In this document: one piece after another, positions 53,574 through 62,403 of the stretch
How the letters are laid out: every line of letters starts with the position of its first letter
How positions within the stretch are numbered: the stretch's first letter is position 1
Source of the DNA: Clostridia bacterium
GTDB taxonomy: Bacteria > Bacillota > Clostridia > Christensenellales > Borkfalkiaceae
NCBI GenBank assembly: GCA_017558825.1
Contig: JAFYTO010000015.1
Coordinates: 1 to 64,000 of the forward strand
Direction: 5' to 3'
Length of the DNA: 64,000 bases
The notes under the pieces: model-generated
The model's input: only the letters and a program-made list of their open reading frames with translations
Databases searched by the model: none
Told to the model about the DNA's origin: nothing
Program-made: the position numbers and the translations under genes

Positions 53574-54281
53574 ATGAAATTTATTAATCAAATTAAAAAC
53601 CTAATAAAAACCCTACTTAAAGATAAGAATTGGCTTTATTACTTAAATGGTGGCGAAATCTTGCCAAAGGCATATACTACTAAAGAAGAACAGCAAAAAA
53701 TAGAAGAGTTATTAGGCGGAAAAAGTTCGGTTAAAGGCGAACTTATAGAGCATAATTTGCGTTTGGTTGTGTATATTGCACGCAAATTTGATAATACGGG
53801 AGTTGACTTAGATGATTTAATTTCAGTTGGAACAATTGGTTTAATTAAGGCGGTAAATACGTTTAACTCTAATAAAAACATAAAACTTGCAACGTACGCT
53901 TCTAGATGTATTGAAAACGAAATTTTAATGCATTTACGCAAAGTTTCTAAATTAAAAGGCGAAGTTTCGCTTGACGAGCCTTTGAACGTTGATTACGAGG
54001 GCAACAAACTTCTTCTTTGCGATATTTTAGGCACTGACCCCGATATGGTATATAAAAAGAGCGAAGAAAGTGCGGAACAAAAAATTTTAAAACAAGCCAT
54101 AAGCAAATTAAGCGAGCGAGAAAAGCAAATTATGAATTTACGTTTTGGTTTAGACGGCGAAGAAGAACTTACTCAAAAAGAAGTTGCAGATATGCTTTCT
54201 ATTTCGCAGTCATACATATCACGCCTTGAAAAAAAGATTGTTGAAAGGCTTAAAAAAGAGTTTAAAAAATTGGGTATTTAA
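53574..54281 (+). CDS. sigE: RNA polymerase sporulation sigma factor sigma-E (pro-form)
   Basis: A 235-residue sigma-70-type factor for early mother-cell genes. The N-terminal 25 or so residues ([20 protein letters not shown]) are an amphipathic pro-sequence, followed by [10 protein letters not shown] where B. subtilis has YYIGGSEALP. Region 2 contains [17 protein letters not shown] and [16 protein letters not shown]; region 4 has [29 protein letters not shown] precedes the ATG. The sigG gene that often follows is not here. Confidence 0.96.
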   Translation: MKFINQIKNLIKTLLKDKNWLYYLNGGEILPKAYTTKEEQQKIEELLGGKSSVKGELIEHNLRLVVYIARKFDNTGVDLDDLISVGTIGLIKAVNTFNSNKNIKLATYASRCIENEILMHLRKVSKLKGEVSLDEPLNVDYEGNKLLLCDILGTDPDMVYKKSEESAEQKILKQAISKLSEREKQIMNLRFGLDGEEELTQKEVADMLSISQSYISRLEKKIVERLKKEFKKLGI

Positions 54282-54303
54282 CGTTTTAAAATTATTAAAA
54301 GTA

Positions 54304-54332
54304 TTGACTTATGTTTAAGGGTGGAATATAAT
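54304..54332 (+). promoter_or_regulatory. Promoter of the amidohydrolase gene
   Basis: TTGACT (54304-54309), 17 bp, TATAAT (54327-54332). Confidence 0.85.
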
Positions 54333-54365
54333 TATTTTACAAAGTAAAAAACGAAGGAATATTTT

Positions 54366-55175
54366 ATGTTTAAATATAAAATTATAGATTTTCATACGCA
54401 CCCTTTTATTAAAGATGAAACTAATATATGCAGGTATATTGAAAAGTCTAAAATGAACGCTGCCAACGTAAAAAAAGATTTACAATCGTTAGGCATTGAA
54501 AAAATATGCGGTTCGGTAGTAAAAGCGCTAGGAGGACCTGTAGGCGAAATTTTTGACGTAGAGTGGAGTGCTGTCAAAGAACTTAATGACGAGGCTTTAA
54601 AGTTAAAAGAAATTTACGATGATTTTTATATGCCGGGCTTCCATATCCATCCGTCTCACGTTAAAGATTCTATTTTAGAAATTGAAAGAATGCATAAAGC
54701 TGGCGTTAAAATTATAGGCGAGCTCGTTGCATATATGCAAGGCTGGAACGACTATGCTTCTAATAATATGTTTGAAATTTTAGAGTGCGCCGAACATTAT
54801 GGTATGATTTTAAGTTTTCACGGCGCAGGTGGAGATTTTAGGCTTGATAGTATGGATAAAATGGTTAAGCGTTTTAAAAATCTTAAAATTGTTGGAGCGC
54901 ACCCAAATAGCTGTGAAATTTTACAGCATCACTTGGACCGCTTTGAGTATAGCGATAATTATTACGTTGACGTTTCTGGCGGAGGTATGAGTGCGCACGG
55001 GCTTGTTAGATATTTAATTGACAAAGTCGGCAAGGAAAAAATTCTTTTTGGCTCAGATTTTCCAACCTTAAACGTAGGTATGTTTATAGGTGGAATTGCT
55101 AACGATTTTTTACTTAGCGAAGATGAAAAAGAGCATATTTTATATAAAAACGCTAAAAAATTATTACAAATATAA
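54366..55175 (+). CDS. Amidohydrolase-family metal-dependent hydrolase
   Basis: A 269-residue TIM-barrel protein of the amidohydrolase-2 type. Metal motifs: IIDFHTHPF near 7-14, GFHIHPSHV near 90, ILSFHGAGG near 148, VGAHPNSCE near 178 and LFGSDFPTLN near 232, in the order expected for a binuclear or mononuclear hydrolase. Substrate is unknown. AAGGA precedes the ATG. It forms its own unit with promoter and terminator. Confidence 0.88.
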   Translation: MFKYKIIDFHTHPFIKDETNICRYIEKSKMNAANVKKDLQSLGIEKICGSVVKALGGPVGEIFDVEWSAVKELNDEALKLKEIYDDFYMPGFHIHPSHVKDSILEIERMHKAGVKIIGELVAYMQGWNDYASNNMFEILECAEHYGMILSFHGAGGDFRLDSMDKMVKRFKNLKIVGAHPNSCEILQHHLDRFEYSDNYYVDVSGGGMSAHGLVRYLIDKVGKEKILFGSDFPTLNVGMFIGGIANDFLLSEDEKEHILYKNAKKLLQI

Positions 55176-55180
55176 ATACA

Positions 55181-55209
55181 AAAGCCTTGTTAAGTCAAGG
55201 CTTTTTATT
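55181..55209 (+). terminator. Rho-independent terminator
   Basis: AAAGCCTTG, 6-nt loop, CAAGGCTTT and a T-run. Confidence 0.92.
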
Positions 55210-55229
55210 TTTAACAGTATTCTTTTTAC

Positions 55230-55258
55230 TTTACAAAAACGAGTTAAATATATATAAT
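55230..55258 (+). promoter_or_regulatory. Promoter abutting the DUF512 gene start
   Basis: TTTACA (55230-55235), 17 bp, TATAAT (55253-55258). The ATG is at 55266, 7 bp after the -10 box, so the transcript should begin at or next to the start codon. Confidence 0.8.
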
Positions 55259-55265
55259 AATATAT

Positions 55266-56567
55266 ATGTTAAAAGTAAAAAGCGTTCAAAAAAACGGAAT
55301 AGGCTATGAAATTGGCATTAAAAAGGGCGATCAAATTACCAAGTTTAACGGCTATGAAGTAAAAGATATTTTAGATTATTTGTATTATGATAGTTTAGAG
55401 TTTTTTACAATAGAAGTGTTAGATGCTAATGGAGTTTTATCTACTGCAGAAGTAGAAAAAGAAGAAAACGAAAGTTTAGGCTTAACTTTTGTTAGCGATG
55501 GTTTAGAAATTAAAAACTGCCACAATAAATGCATTTTTTGCTTTGTTGACCAAATGCCAAAGGGAATGCGTCCGTCTTTATATGTTAAAGATGACGACTA
55601 TCGCCAAAGTTTTTTATGCGGAAACTTTGTAACGCTTACTAATTTAACAAATGAAGATATTGAAAGAATAATTCGTTTAAAATTAAGCCCACTTTACGTT
55701 TCAGTGCAAGTTACAGATGCTAAAACGCGTGCGTTTATGTTAAACAATCGTTTTGCCGGCGATATTATGGACAAGTTAGAAAGGCTTGCTAACGGCGGAA
55801 TAAGTATTGAAACTCAAGTGGTTTTAGTTCCAAAAGTCAACGATGGAGCGTTGCTTGAAAAAACAATTTTAGACTTACATAGTTTAAGCCCATATGTAAA
55901 ATCTGTTGCCGTTGTGCCTTGTGGAATTACGGCGTTTAGAGAAGGGCTTTATGAAATAGAAAACGCCACGAAAGAATACTGCAAATGCGTTATTGAACAG
56001 GTTAGAGAAATTAACTATAGGCTCAATGAAAATTTTGTAGTTTTAGGCGATGAGTTTTATTTTAAAGCAGGGTTAGAAGTTGAAAACTATGAAACGTACG
56101 GCAACTTTTCTCAACTTGGCAACGGTGTTGGAACTACTGCAAAATTTAAACAAGAAGTTTTGTCTAGTATAAAGAAGAAAAGGCACGAGGCAAAATATTT
56201 AATTATTTGTGGCGAAAGCGCAAGTGATTTTATTAAAGAAACCGTTCAAACAATTAAAAATTCAGTTGATGGTTTGATGGCGGACGTTATGCCTGTTAAA
56301 AACGACTTTTTTGGGCATACCGTAAACTGCACTGGGCTTTTAACTGGTGGAGATATTTTAAAAAATGCAATTAAAGTAATAGATAATTATGATGCTTTAA
56401 TTTTGCCAGACGTGTGCTTAAAGCAAGATGAAGACGTTTTTTTAGACGGCGTTACGCTTAAAGAATTTAGAAAATCAATAAACAAAAAAATAATTATTAC
56501 GCTTGGCACAGGTCAAAGTTTTTTTGATGCGTTAAGCGGTGGTAAAAACGTAAGGAAAGTATTATGA
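55266..56567 (+). CDS. DUF512 radical-SAM-like protein with N-terminal PDZ-like domain
   Basis: A 433-residue protein. It opens with a short PDZ-like domain (GYEIGIKKGDQITKFNGYEV near 13), then a CHNKCIFCFVDQMPKGMR segment, a CxxxCxxC Fe-S motif near 78, and the DUF512 core with FVTLTNLTNEDIERI and SPLYVSVQVTDAKTR. The C-terminal part has LTGGDIL and ILPDVCL. Function is not established. It overlaps der by 4 bp, an association widespread in Clostridia. No Shine-Dalgarno is present and the promoter abuts the ATG. Confidence 0.92.
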   Translation: MLKVKSVQKNGIGYEIGIKKGDQITKFNGYEVKDILDYLYYDSLEFFTIEVLDANGVLSTAEVEKEENESLGLTFVSDGLEIKNCHNKCIFCFVDQMPKGMRPSLYVKDDDYRQSFLCGNFVTLTNLTNEDIERIIRLKLSPLYVSVQVTDAKTRAFMLNNRFAGDIMDKLERLANGGISIETQVVLVPKVNDGALLEKTILDLHSLSPYVKSVAVVPCGITAFREGLYEIENATKEYCKCVIEQVREINYRLNENFVVLGDEFYFKAGLEVENYETYGNFSQLGNGVGTTAKFKQEVLSSIKKKRHEAKYLIICGESASDFIKETVQTIKNSVDGLMADVMPVKNDFFGHTVNCTGLLTGGDILKNAIKVIDNYDALILPDVCLKQDEDVFLDGVTLKEFRKSINKKIIITLGTGQSFFDALSGGKNVRKVL

Positions 56568-57877
56568 GTAAACCGATAGTTGCCGTTGTTGGCAGACCAA
56601 ACGTTGGTAAATCAACCTTTTTTAATAAAGTTACGGGCAAAAAAATTTCTATAGTAGAAAATATGCCTGGCGTTACTAGAGATAGAATATATTGCGATGC
56701 TGAATGGTGTGGTAAAGAATTTACTTTGATAGACACTGGCGGCATTGAACTTAAATCGCAAGATGAAATGTGGGTTCACATTAAAAAGCAAGCCGAAATT
56801 GCAATAGAAACTGCTGACGTTATAATTTTTATGTGCGATATAAAAGGCGGATTAACCGCTGCCGACAGTGACGTTGCTTCAATTTTAAGAAAATCAAACA
56901 AGCCTATAGTTTTGGCTGTTAATAAGCTTGACAACTATAACGAAATGCTTTTAATGGAATATTACGAATTGGGTTTGGGCGTGCCTTTTGGTATTTCTTG
57001 CGAGCAAGGAAAAGGTCTTGGAGATTTGCTTGACGAAGTATGTTCAAATTTTGAAGAAATTGAAAGCACGGAAGAAAGTGAATGCTTAAAAATAGCAATA
57101 GTAGGAAAGCCAAACGCTGGTAAATCTAGTTTAACAAATAGGCTTTTGGGTTACGATAGAACAATAGTTTCAAACATTTCAGGCACAACTCGTGATGCTA
57201 TTGATACGCCTTTTGAATATAACGGTCAAAAATATATATTAATTGACACGGCAGGTATAAGAAAGAAAAAAGCCGTTAATGAAGACGTTGAGTATTATAG
57301 CGTAGTTCGTGCGCTTGGCGCAATTCGCAGGGCAGACGTTTGCCTTGCAGTTATTGATAGCGTTGAAGGCTTAACTGAGCAAGACGTTAAAATTTTAGGA
57401 TATATTCACGAACAAGGTAAGCCGTCATTAGTAATAATGAATAAATGGGATGCTGTTGAAAAAGACGCTTACACCGTTGAAGAGTTTAAGAAAAAACTTA
57501 ATTGTGACCTTGCTTTTATGGACTATTTTAAGGCTCTTTTCGTTTCGGCAAAAACAGGTCAAAGAACGGAGAAGATTTTTAACGCTGTTAACGAGGTTTA
57601 TCAAAATAGTCAAAAGCGTATTACAACAGGTATGCTTAATGACGTTATTAACGATGCCGTTAGGGCAACAGAGCCTCCAACAAAGAACGGCAGAAGGTTA
57701 AAAATTTACTACGCTGTACAAGATGGCGTTCAACCTCCAACTTTTGTAATTTTCGTTAACTCGCAAGATTTAATGCATTTTAGTTATAAGAGATTTTTAG
57801 AAAATACTTTAAGAAACACTTTTGACTTTACTGGAACTCCTATAAGAATTTTTGTAAGAGAAAAGACGGAGGAATAA
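56564..57877 (+). CDS. der: Ribosome-assembly GTPase Der (EngA)
   Basis: Tandem-GTPase needed for 50S subunit maturation, 437 residues. First G domain: GRPNVGKSTFFNKV (near 9), DTGG, NKLD; second: GKPNAGKSSLTNRL (near 182), DTAG, NKWD. A KH-like C-terminal domain follows. GAAAG is the best ribosome-site match, and the start overlaps the DUF512 stop (ATGA). plsY starts 5 bp downstream. Confidence 0.98.
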   Translation: MSKPIVAVVGRPNVGKSTFFNKVTGKKISIVENMPGVTRDRIYCDAEWCGKEFTLIDTGGIELKSQDEMWVHIKKQAEIAIETADVIIFMCDIKGGLTAADSDVASILRKSNKPIVLAVNKLDNYNEMLLMEYYELGLGVPFGISCEQGKGLGDLLDEVCSNFEEIESTEESECLKIAIVGKPNAGKSSLTNRLLGYDRTIVSNISGTTRDAIDTPFEYNGQKYILIDTAGIRKKKAVNEDVEYYSVVRALGAIRRADVCLAVIDSVEGLTEQDVKILGYIHEQGKPSLVIMNKWDAVEKDAYTVEEFKKKLNCDLAFMDYFKALFVSAKTGQRTEKIFNAVNEVYQNSQKRITTGMLNDVINDAVRATEPPTKNGRRLKIYYAVQDGVQPPTFVIFVNSQDLMHFSYKRFLENTLRNTFDFTGTPIRIFVREKTEE

Positions 57878-57882
57878 TTTTT

Positions 57883-58644
57883 ATGCAAGAACTTAATTTT
57901 GCTTATGCGTGGTGGCAGTTTTTGCTACTTGCAATAGGCTCTTACTTACTTGGAAGCGTCAACTTTGCAGTTATTATTTCTAAACTTAAACATAAAGATA
58001 TTCGCACGGCAGGTAGCGGAAATCCTGGAACGTTAAATATGAGCCGTACGTTTGGGCTCGGCATAGGCATATTAACACTTTTATTAGATATAGTTAAAGG
58101 TGCTGTGCCTGCGTTAGTAGGTTGGTATTTATACGATGGCTTTATATTTAAAGGCACGGAACTTAAAGCTTCAATGTTAACAGAAGTAATGTGTGGGTTT
58201 TTTGCTGTTTTAGGCCACGTATTTCCTATATTTATGAAATTTAAAGGCGGCAAAGGCATTGCCACTACTATTGGAGTATTTGCCGTATGTAATTGGAAAG
58301 TTGCGCTAATAAGCGGTGCTTTAGCTATAATCTTTATATTAATTACGGAAATTGGCTCAATGGGCTCGTTTATAGCAACAACTCCAGGTGCCATAGAAGC
58401 GTGTTTTTCCGTATACGTAAGATATATTGCAGTAGCTTCGGCAACAAGTGCAAAAATATTGGTTGCTGGCTTTAGTAATTTATTTATAGTTTTAATTATA
58501 GTTTTAACTTGGTATGCGCACCGCAAAAACATTCAGCGCCTTATAGCTGGCGAAGAGCACCCTACAAATTGGCTTCAAATGATACGCGAATCTATAATAA
58601 AACGTAGATTAAAAAAGAAAAATCAAAAAGACGCGGAAAAATAA
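57883..58644 (+). CDS. plsY: Glycerol-3-phosphate acyltransferase PlsY
   Basis: Membrane enzyme that transfers acyl-phosphate to glycerol-3-phosphate. At 253 residues it is longer than the usual 190-215. Conserved loops: LLGSVNFAVIISKLKHKDIRTAGSGNPG (two blocks), LLDIVKGAVPAL and KFKGGKGIATTIG near 115-127. The added length is a loop near 85 and a basic C-terminal tail of about 45 residues. It uses the acyl-phosphate made by the Fak or PlsX route. Confidence 0.95.
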   Translation: MQELNFAYAWWQFLLLAIGSYLLGSVNFAVIISKLKHKDIRTAGSGNPGTLNMSRTFGLGIGILTLLLDIVKGAVPALVGWYLYDGFIFKGTELKASMLTEVMCGFFAVLGHVFPIFMKFKGGKGIATTIGVFAVCNWKVALISGALAIIFILITEIGSMGSFIATTPGAIEACFSVYVRYIAVASATSAKILVAGFSNLFIVLIIVLTWYAHRKNIQRLIAGEEHPTNWLQMIRESIIKRRLKKKNQKDAEK

Positions 58645-58655
58645 ACTAAATAATA

Positions 58656-58684
58656 TCATATTTTTAATTTTCCTTCCATATACT
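58656..58684 (+). promoter_or_regulatory. Sigma-E-type promoter of spoIVA
   Basis: TCATATT (58656-58662) fits the sigma-E -35 (KMATATT) fully. After 14 bp, CATATACT (58677-58684) fits the -10 (CATACAMT) in seven of eight positions. No sigma-A promoter is visible. The B. subtilis orthologue is also read by sigma-E. Confidence 0.78.
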
Positions 58685-58709
58685 TTAACAGTTTATGGGA
58701 GGAATTTTT

Positions 58710-60188
58710 ATGGAAAAGTTCGATATCTATAAGGACATCGCCAAAAGGACGAACGGCGACATTTATATAGGTGTTGTAGGGCCTGTTAGAACGGGCAAAT
58801 CGGCGTTCATCACAAAGTTAATGGACCTTATGGTAACGCCCAATATTTTAAACAAAACAAAGCGTCAAATTGCCATTGATGAAATGCCACAGTCCGGCGA
58901 AGGAAAAACTATTACCACAACCGAGCCTAAGTTTGTTCCTGGAGAAGCTGTTAAAATTTCAATAAAGGGTAAGGCTCAAGCAAAGGTTAGAATTATAGAT
59001 TGCGTTGGCTTTATGGTTGACGGTGCTATCGGCGACAGTGAAAACGGCGAGCCACGTCTAGTAAAAACGCCTTGGAAAAACGAACCTATGCCTTTTGAAG
59101 AGGCTGCAAGTTTTGGCACGGAAAAAGTTATAACAGAGCATTCTACCGTTGGTATTTTAGTTACGACTGACGGTTCAATTTCGTCAATACCTCGCCAAAA
59201 TTACGTCAAGGCAGAGGAAAAAGCTGTAAACAAATTAAAAGAATGTAAAAAGCCGTTTATTATAGTTTTAAACTGCAAAGACCCTACTAGCCAAAATTCA
59301 ATTTCGCTTGCTGATGAAATTTCTAAAAAATATGGTGTAAAAGTATTATGTTTAAACGTTTTAGAGTTAGATGAAGATAAAACGTCTGCCATTTTAGAAA
59401 ACTTGCTTATGGAATTTCCTCTACGCTCGTTTGACATTAAACTTCCTAAATGGATGCAAGTTTTGCCACCTTCCTGCGAGGTTATTAGCAATGTAATTTC
59501 CACTTTAAAAAACGTTTGCCAAGTAACTGAAAAAATGAAAGATTACTCTTTAATAGAGGAGGCGCTTTTAACCGTTGACGGCATTAAAGGCTTAAAAGAG
59601 CGCATGCTTAATCTTGGCGAAGGAAAAGCGGAATATTCGCTTGAATGTGAAAACGGATTATTTTATAAACTTATTTCCGACCTTTGCGGAGAAAGCGTTG
59701 AAGATGAGTTTAGGCTTATAAGTTACGTTAAAGAATTAAACACTGCTAAGCAAAATTACAAAAAACTTAAAGATGCGTTAACGCAAGTTAAAGAAAACGG
59801 TTATGGCATAGTTATTCCTGAAGAGGCGGATATGACGCTTTGTAAGCCTGAGGTGGTTAGACAGGGTGGTAGATACGGCGTTAAAATTAAGGCGGATACT
59901 TCTTGTATGCATTTACTTAATATTAACGTTGATGCGGAAGTTTCGCCAATTTCAGGAACTAAAAAACAATGTAACGACTTTGCTTCATTTTTAACCGAAG
60001 AATACGAGCGAAGTCCTGAAAACGTGTGGAAAACAAACGTGTTTGGCAAGCCTTTGTCAACGCTTATTAGTGAAGAAATAGTTAATAAAATAAGTTGTAT
60101 GAAAGAGCAAACTAAATCAAAAATGCGCAAAACCGTTACCAGAATTGTTAACGAAGGCAGGGGTGGAGTTATTTGTATTCTTTTATAA
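58710..60188 (+). CDS. spoIVA: Stage IV sporulation protein A (SpoIVA)
   Basis: Cytoskeletal ATPase that forms the basement layer of the spore coat. From ATG 58710 (7 nt after GGGAGG) it has 492 residues, the same length as in B. subtilis. Walker A: GPVRTGKS (24-31). It opens MEKFDIYKDIAKRTNGDIYI and ends GRGGVICILL, both family signatures. An in-frame ATG at 58695 would overlap the ribosome site and is unlikely. Confidence 0.97.
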   Translation: MEKFDIYKDIAKRTNGDIYIGVVGPVRTGKSAFITKLMDLMVTPNILNKTKRQIAIDEMPQSGEGKTITTTEPKFVPGEAVKISIKGKAQAKVRIIDCVGFMVDGAIGDSENGEPRLVKTPWKNEPMPFEEAASFGTEKVITEHSTVGILVTTDGSISSIPRQNYVKAEEKAVNKLKECKKPFIIVLNCKDPTSQNSISLADEISKKYGVKVLCLNVLELDEDKTSAILENLLMEFPLRSFDIKLPKWMQVLPPSCEVISNVISTLKNVCQVTEKMKDYSLIEEALLTVDGIKGLKERMLNLGEGKAEYSLECENGLFYKLISDLCGESVEDEFRLISYVKELNTAKQNYKKLKDALTQVKENGYGIVIPEEADMTLCKPEVVRQGGRYGVKIKADTSCMHLLNINVDAEVSPISGTKKQCNDFASFLTEEYERSPENVWKTNVFGKPLSTLISEEIVNKISCMKEQTKSKMRKTVTRIVNEGRGGVICILL

Positions 60189-60217
60189 AATACTACAAAA
60201 TATCTTAAAAAACGTTG

Positions 60218-60249
60218 CTTCTCACTTGCCTAGTGAGAAGTAATTTTTG
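60218..60249 (+). terminator. Rho-independent terminator of spoIVA
   Basis: CTTCTCACT, loop TGCCT, AGTGAGAAG, then TAATTTTTG. Confidence 0.85.
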
Positions 60250-60278
60250 TTAAAAAATAAAAAAAATAAATTTGGCTA

Positions 60279-60307
60279 TTGAAAAAGAGGTTAAATAATA
60301 GTATAAT
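60279..60307 (+). promoter_or_regulatory. Promoter of the EF-G-like gene
   Basis: TTGAAA (60279-60284), 17 bp, TATAAT (60302-60307), giving a leader of about 40 nt. Confidence 0.85.
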
Positions 60308-60353
60308 AATTATAGCGGTTATACGCAAAAATAAATTTATGGAAGGATATTAT

Positions 60354-62399
60354 ATGGATGTAGACAGATTGAGAAACGTAGCACTTATTGGACACGGTGG
60401 CGAGGGAAAAACTACTCTTGCCGAAGCAATTTTATTTAATTGCAATGCAGTGGATAGACAAGGTAAGGTTGAAGACGGTAATACCGTTATGGACTTTGAC
60501 CCTGAAGAAATAGCAAAGAAATCGTCAATTAGTTTAGGTTGTGCTTATTGCGACTATAAAGGTTATAAGTTTAACTTAATTGACGTTCCAGGTTTTTCTG
60601 ACTTTGAATGTGAAATGGCAGAGGCTTTAGCAGTGTGCGACTCTGCAATTATCGTTGCTGGCGCAAGCGGCAGTTTGACGGTTGGAACTGAAAAGGCTAT
60701 TGACTATTGCGTTTCACGCCGTATTCCAGCTATGCTTTTTATCAATGGTCTTGATAAAGATAATTCTAACTTTATAAAAACAGTTGACGCAATTAAAGAA
60801 AAATACGGCCACAAAATTGCGCCAATGATAATTCCTAATATGGTTGACGGCAAAATGAAGGGTTTTGTAAAAGTTGCTTACGGCGTGCTTCGTGACTGGG
60901 AAAGAAACGAATACCCTATACCTGACTATTTACAATCCGCTTATGAAGATGCTAAACTTGCAGTTAGCGAAGCTGCTGCAGAAAACGATGAGGCATTGCT
61001 TGATAAATTCTTTAGCGAAGGCGAACTTTCGCCTGAAGAAATTGAAAAAGGTGTTAAGCTTGGAATAAATTCTTGCTCAACTATTACCGTTTTAGGCGGT
61101 AGTGCGCTAAAAAATCACGGCATATTCAATTTAATGGATAAAATTATTTCAACTCTTCCAAGCCCTAAAGACGCTGGTTTACAAAAGGCCATAGTTGAGG
61201 GCGAAAAGGTTGCTATTGCTCCAGATGAAAACGAGCAAACAATCGTTAGAGTGTTTAAAACTGTGGTTGACCCTTACGTTGGTAGGCTCAATTACATTAA
61301 AGTTGTTTCCGGTGTTTTAAATTCTGGTGACGTGTTAAAGATTGCGGGTAGTGGCGAAGAAGAAAAAATTGGTGGCATTTACCTTATTAAAGGTAAAAAG
61401 CAAGACGCCGTTTCAAGTTTAAAAGCTGGCGATATAGGCGCGGTTAATAAGCTTAATAACGTAAAAACTGGAGATACTTTATATCAAACTAAAGAAACAA
61501 TATTTAAGGGTTTTGAAGTTCCGCCTGCAACGTATAAACGTGCCGTTTACGCAGTAAAGAAAGGCGAAGAAGATAAAATTTTTGCAGGACTTAGCAAACT
61601 TAAAGATGAAGATATTTCATTTAAAGTTGAAAAAAATAACGACACTGGCGAAATGCTTATTTTAGGCGTTGGCGCAACTCAACTTGAAATTATAAGAAAG
61701 AAACTTAAATCTAAATTCGGAGTTGAAGCTCTTTTAGAAAAACCAAAAGTTGCTTATAAAGAAACTATTAGAAAACAAGCCGAAGCCGAAGGTAAGCACA
61801 AAAAGCAATCTGGCGGAGCGGGACAATACGGCCACGTTAAAATTCGCTTTGAAAGTGGTGCGGAAGACGGTTATTATGAATTTGTTGACGCTGTAGTTGG
61901 CGGTGCGGTTCCAAAATCGTTTATTCCAGCAGTAGATAAAGGTTTAAGAGAAGCTATAAAAGAAGGCGTTTTAGCAGGCTATCCGCTCATCAATTTAAAG
62001 GCAACTTTATTTGACGGTAGTTCGCACCCTGTTGATAGTAAGGAAGTGGCTTTCGTATCTGCTGCTAAACTTGCTTATGCCGAAGGCATAAAAAATGCAG
62101 ACCCTGTTATTTTAGAGCCTGTATTAACCGTAACTATAACTGCGCCAGACTCATTTATGGGCGATATTATGGGCGACCTTAACAAGAGGCGTGGCAGAAT
62201 TTTAAGCACTGACCAAATTGATGATAAAACCGTAATAGTGGCTGACGTTCCTGAAAGTGAAGTTTTAGAATATTCAGTAGATTTACGCAGTTTCACTCAA
62301 GGTCGCGGTGTGTTTACTAGCGAATTTGCAAGGTACGAAGAAGTTCCTTACGATGCGCAACAAAAAATAATTGCAGAAGCAAATAAAAATAAAGCGTGA
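60354..62399 (+). CDS. Elongation factor G-like GTPase (EF-G2 paralogue)
   Basis: A 681-residue translational GTPase. G1 is GHGGEGKTT (13-21), G3 DVPGFSDFE, and G4 is NGLDKD rather than the usual NKxD, a substitution at a base-recognition position. The domain order EF-G I-V is intact: KQSGGAGQYGHVKIRFE opens domain IV and PDSFMGDIMGDLNKRRGRI lies in domain V. ATG 60354 follows GGAAGGA. The canonical fusA normally sits with rpsL/rpsG, which are not here, so this is likely the second EF-G-like protein of Clostridia; its role is unclear. Confidence 0.9.
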   Translation: MDVDRLRNVALIGHGGEGKTTLAEAILFNCNAVDRQGKVEDGNTVMDFDPEEIAKKSSISLGCAYCDYKGYKFNLIDVPGFSDFECEMAEALAVCDSAIIVAGASGSLTVGTEKAIDYCVSRRIPAMLFINGLDKDNSNFIKTVDAIKEKYGHKIAPMIIPNMVDGKMKGFVKVAYGVLRDWERNEYPIPDYLQSAYEDAKLAVSEAAAENDEALLDKFFSEGELSPEEIEKGVKLGINSCSTITVLGGSALKNHGIFNLMDKIISTLPSPKDAGLQKAIVEGEKVAIAPDENEQTIVRVFKTVVDPYVGRLNYIKVVSGVLNSGDVLKIAGSGEEEKIGGIYLIKGKKQDAVSSLKAGDIGAVNKLNNVKTGDTLYQTKETIFKGFEVPPATYKRAVYAVKKGEEDKIFAGLSKLKDEDISFKVEKNNDTGEMLILGVGATQLEIIRKKLKSKFGVEALLEKPKVAYKETIRKQAEAEGKHKKQSGGAGQYGHVKIRFESGAEDGYYEFVDAVVGGAVPKSFIPAVDKGLREAIKEGVLAGYPLINLKATLFDGSSHPVDSKEVAFVSAAKLAYAEGIKNADPVILEPVLTVTITAPDSFMGDIMGDLNKRRGRILSTDQIDDKTVIVADVPESEVLEYSVDLRSFTQGRGVFTSEFARYEEVPYDAQQKIIAEANKNKA

Positions 62400-62403
62400 T
62401 AAA

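Noticed and set aside
57942..58532. Long minus-strand open frame (196 codons) opposite plsY
   Set aside because: plsY is unmistakable on the + strand. The minus frame has no ribosome site or recognisable domain and arises from the codon pattern of the AT-rich gene.
60279..60353. Upstream TTG start for the EF-G-like gene
   Set aside because: The extension is read from the promoter (-35 at 60279 and -10 at 60302) and is hydrophobic nonsense; ATG 60354 has GGAAGGA.
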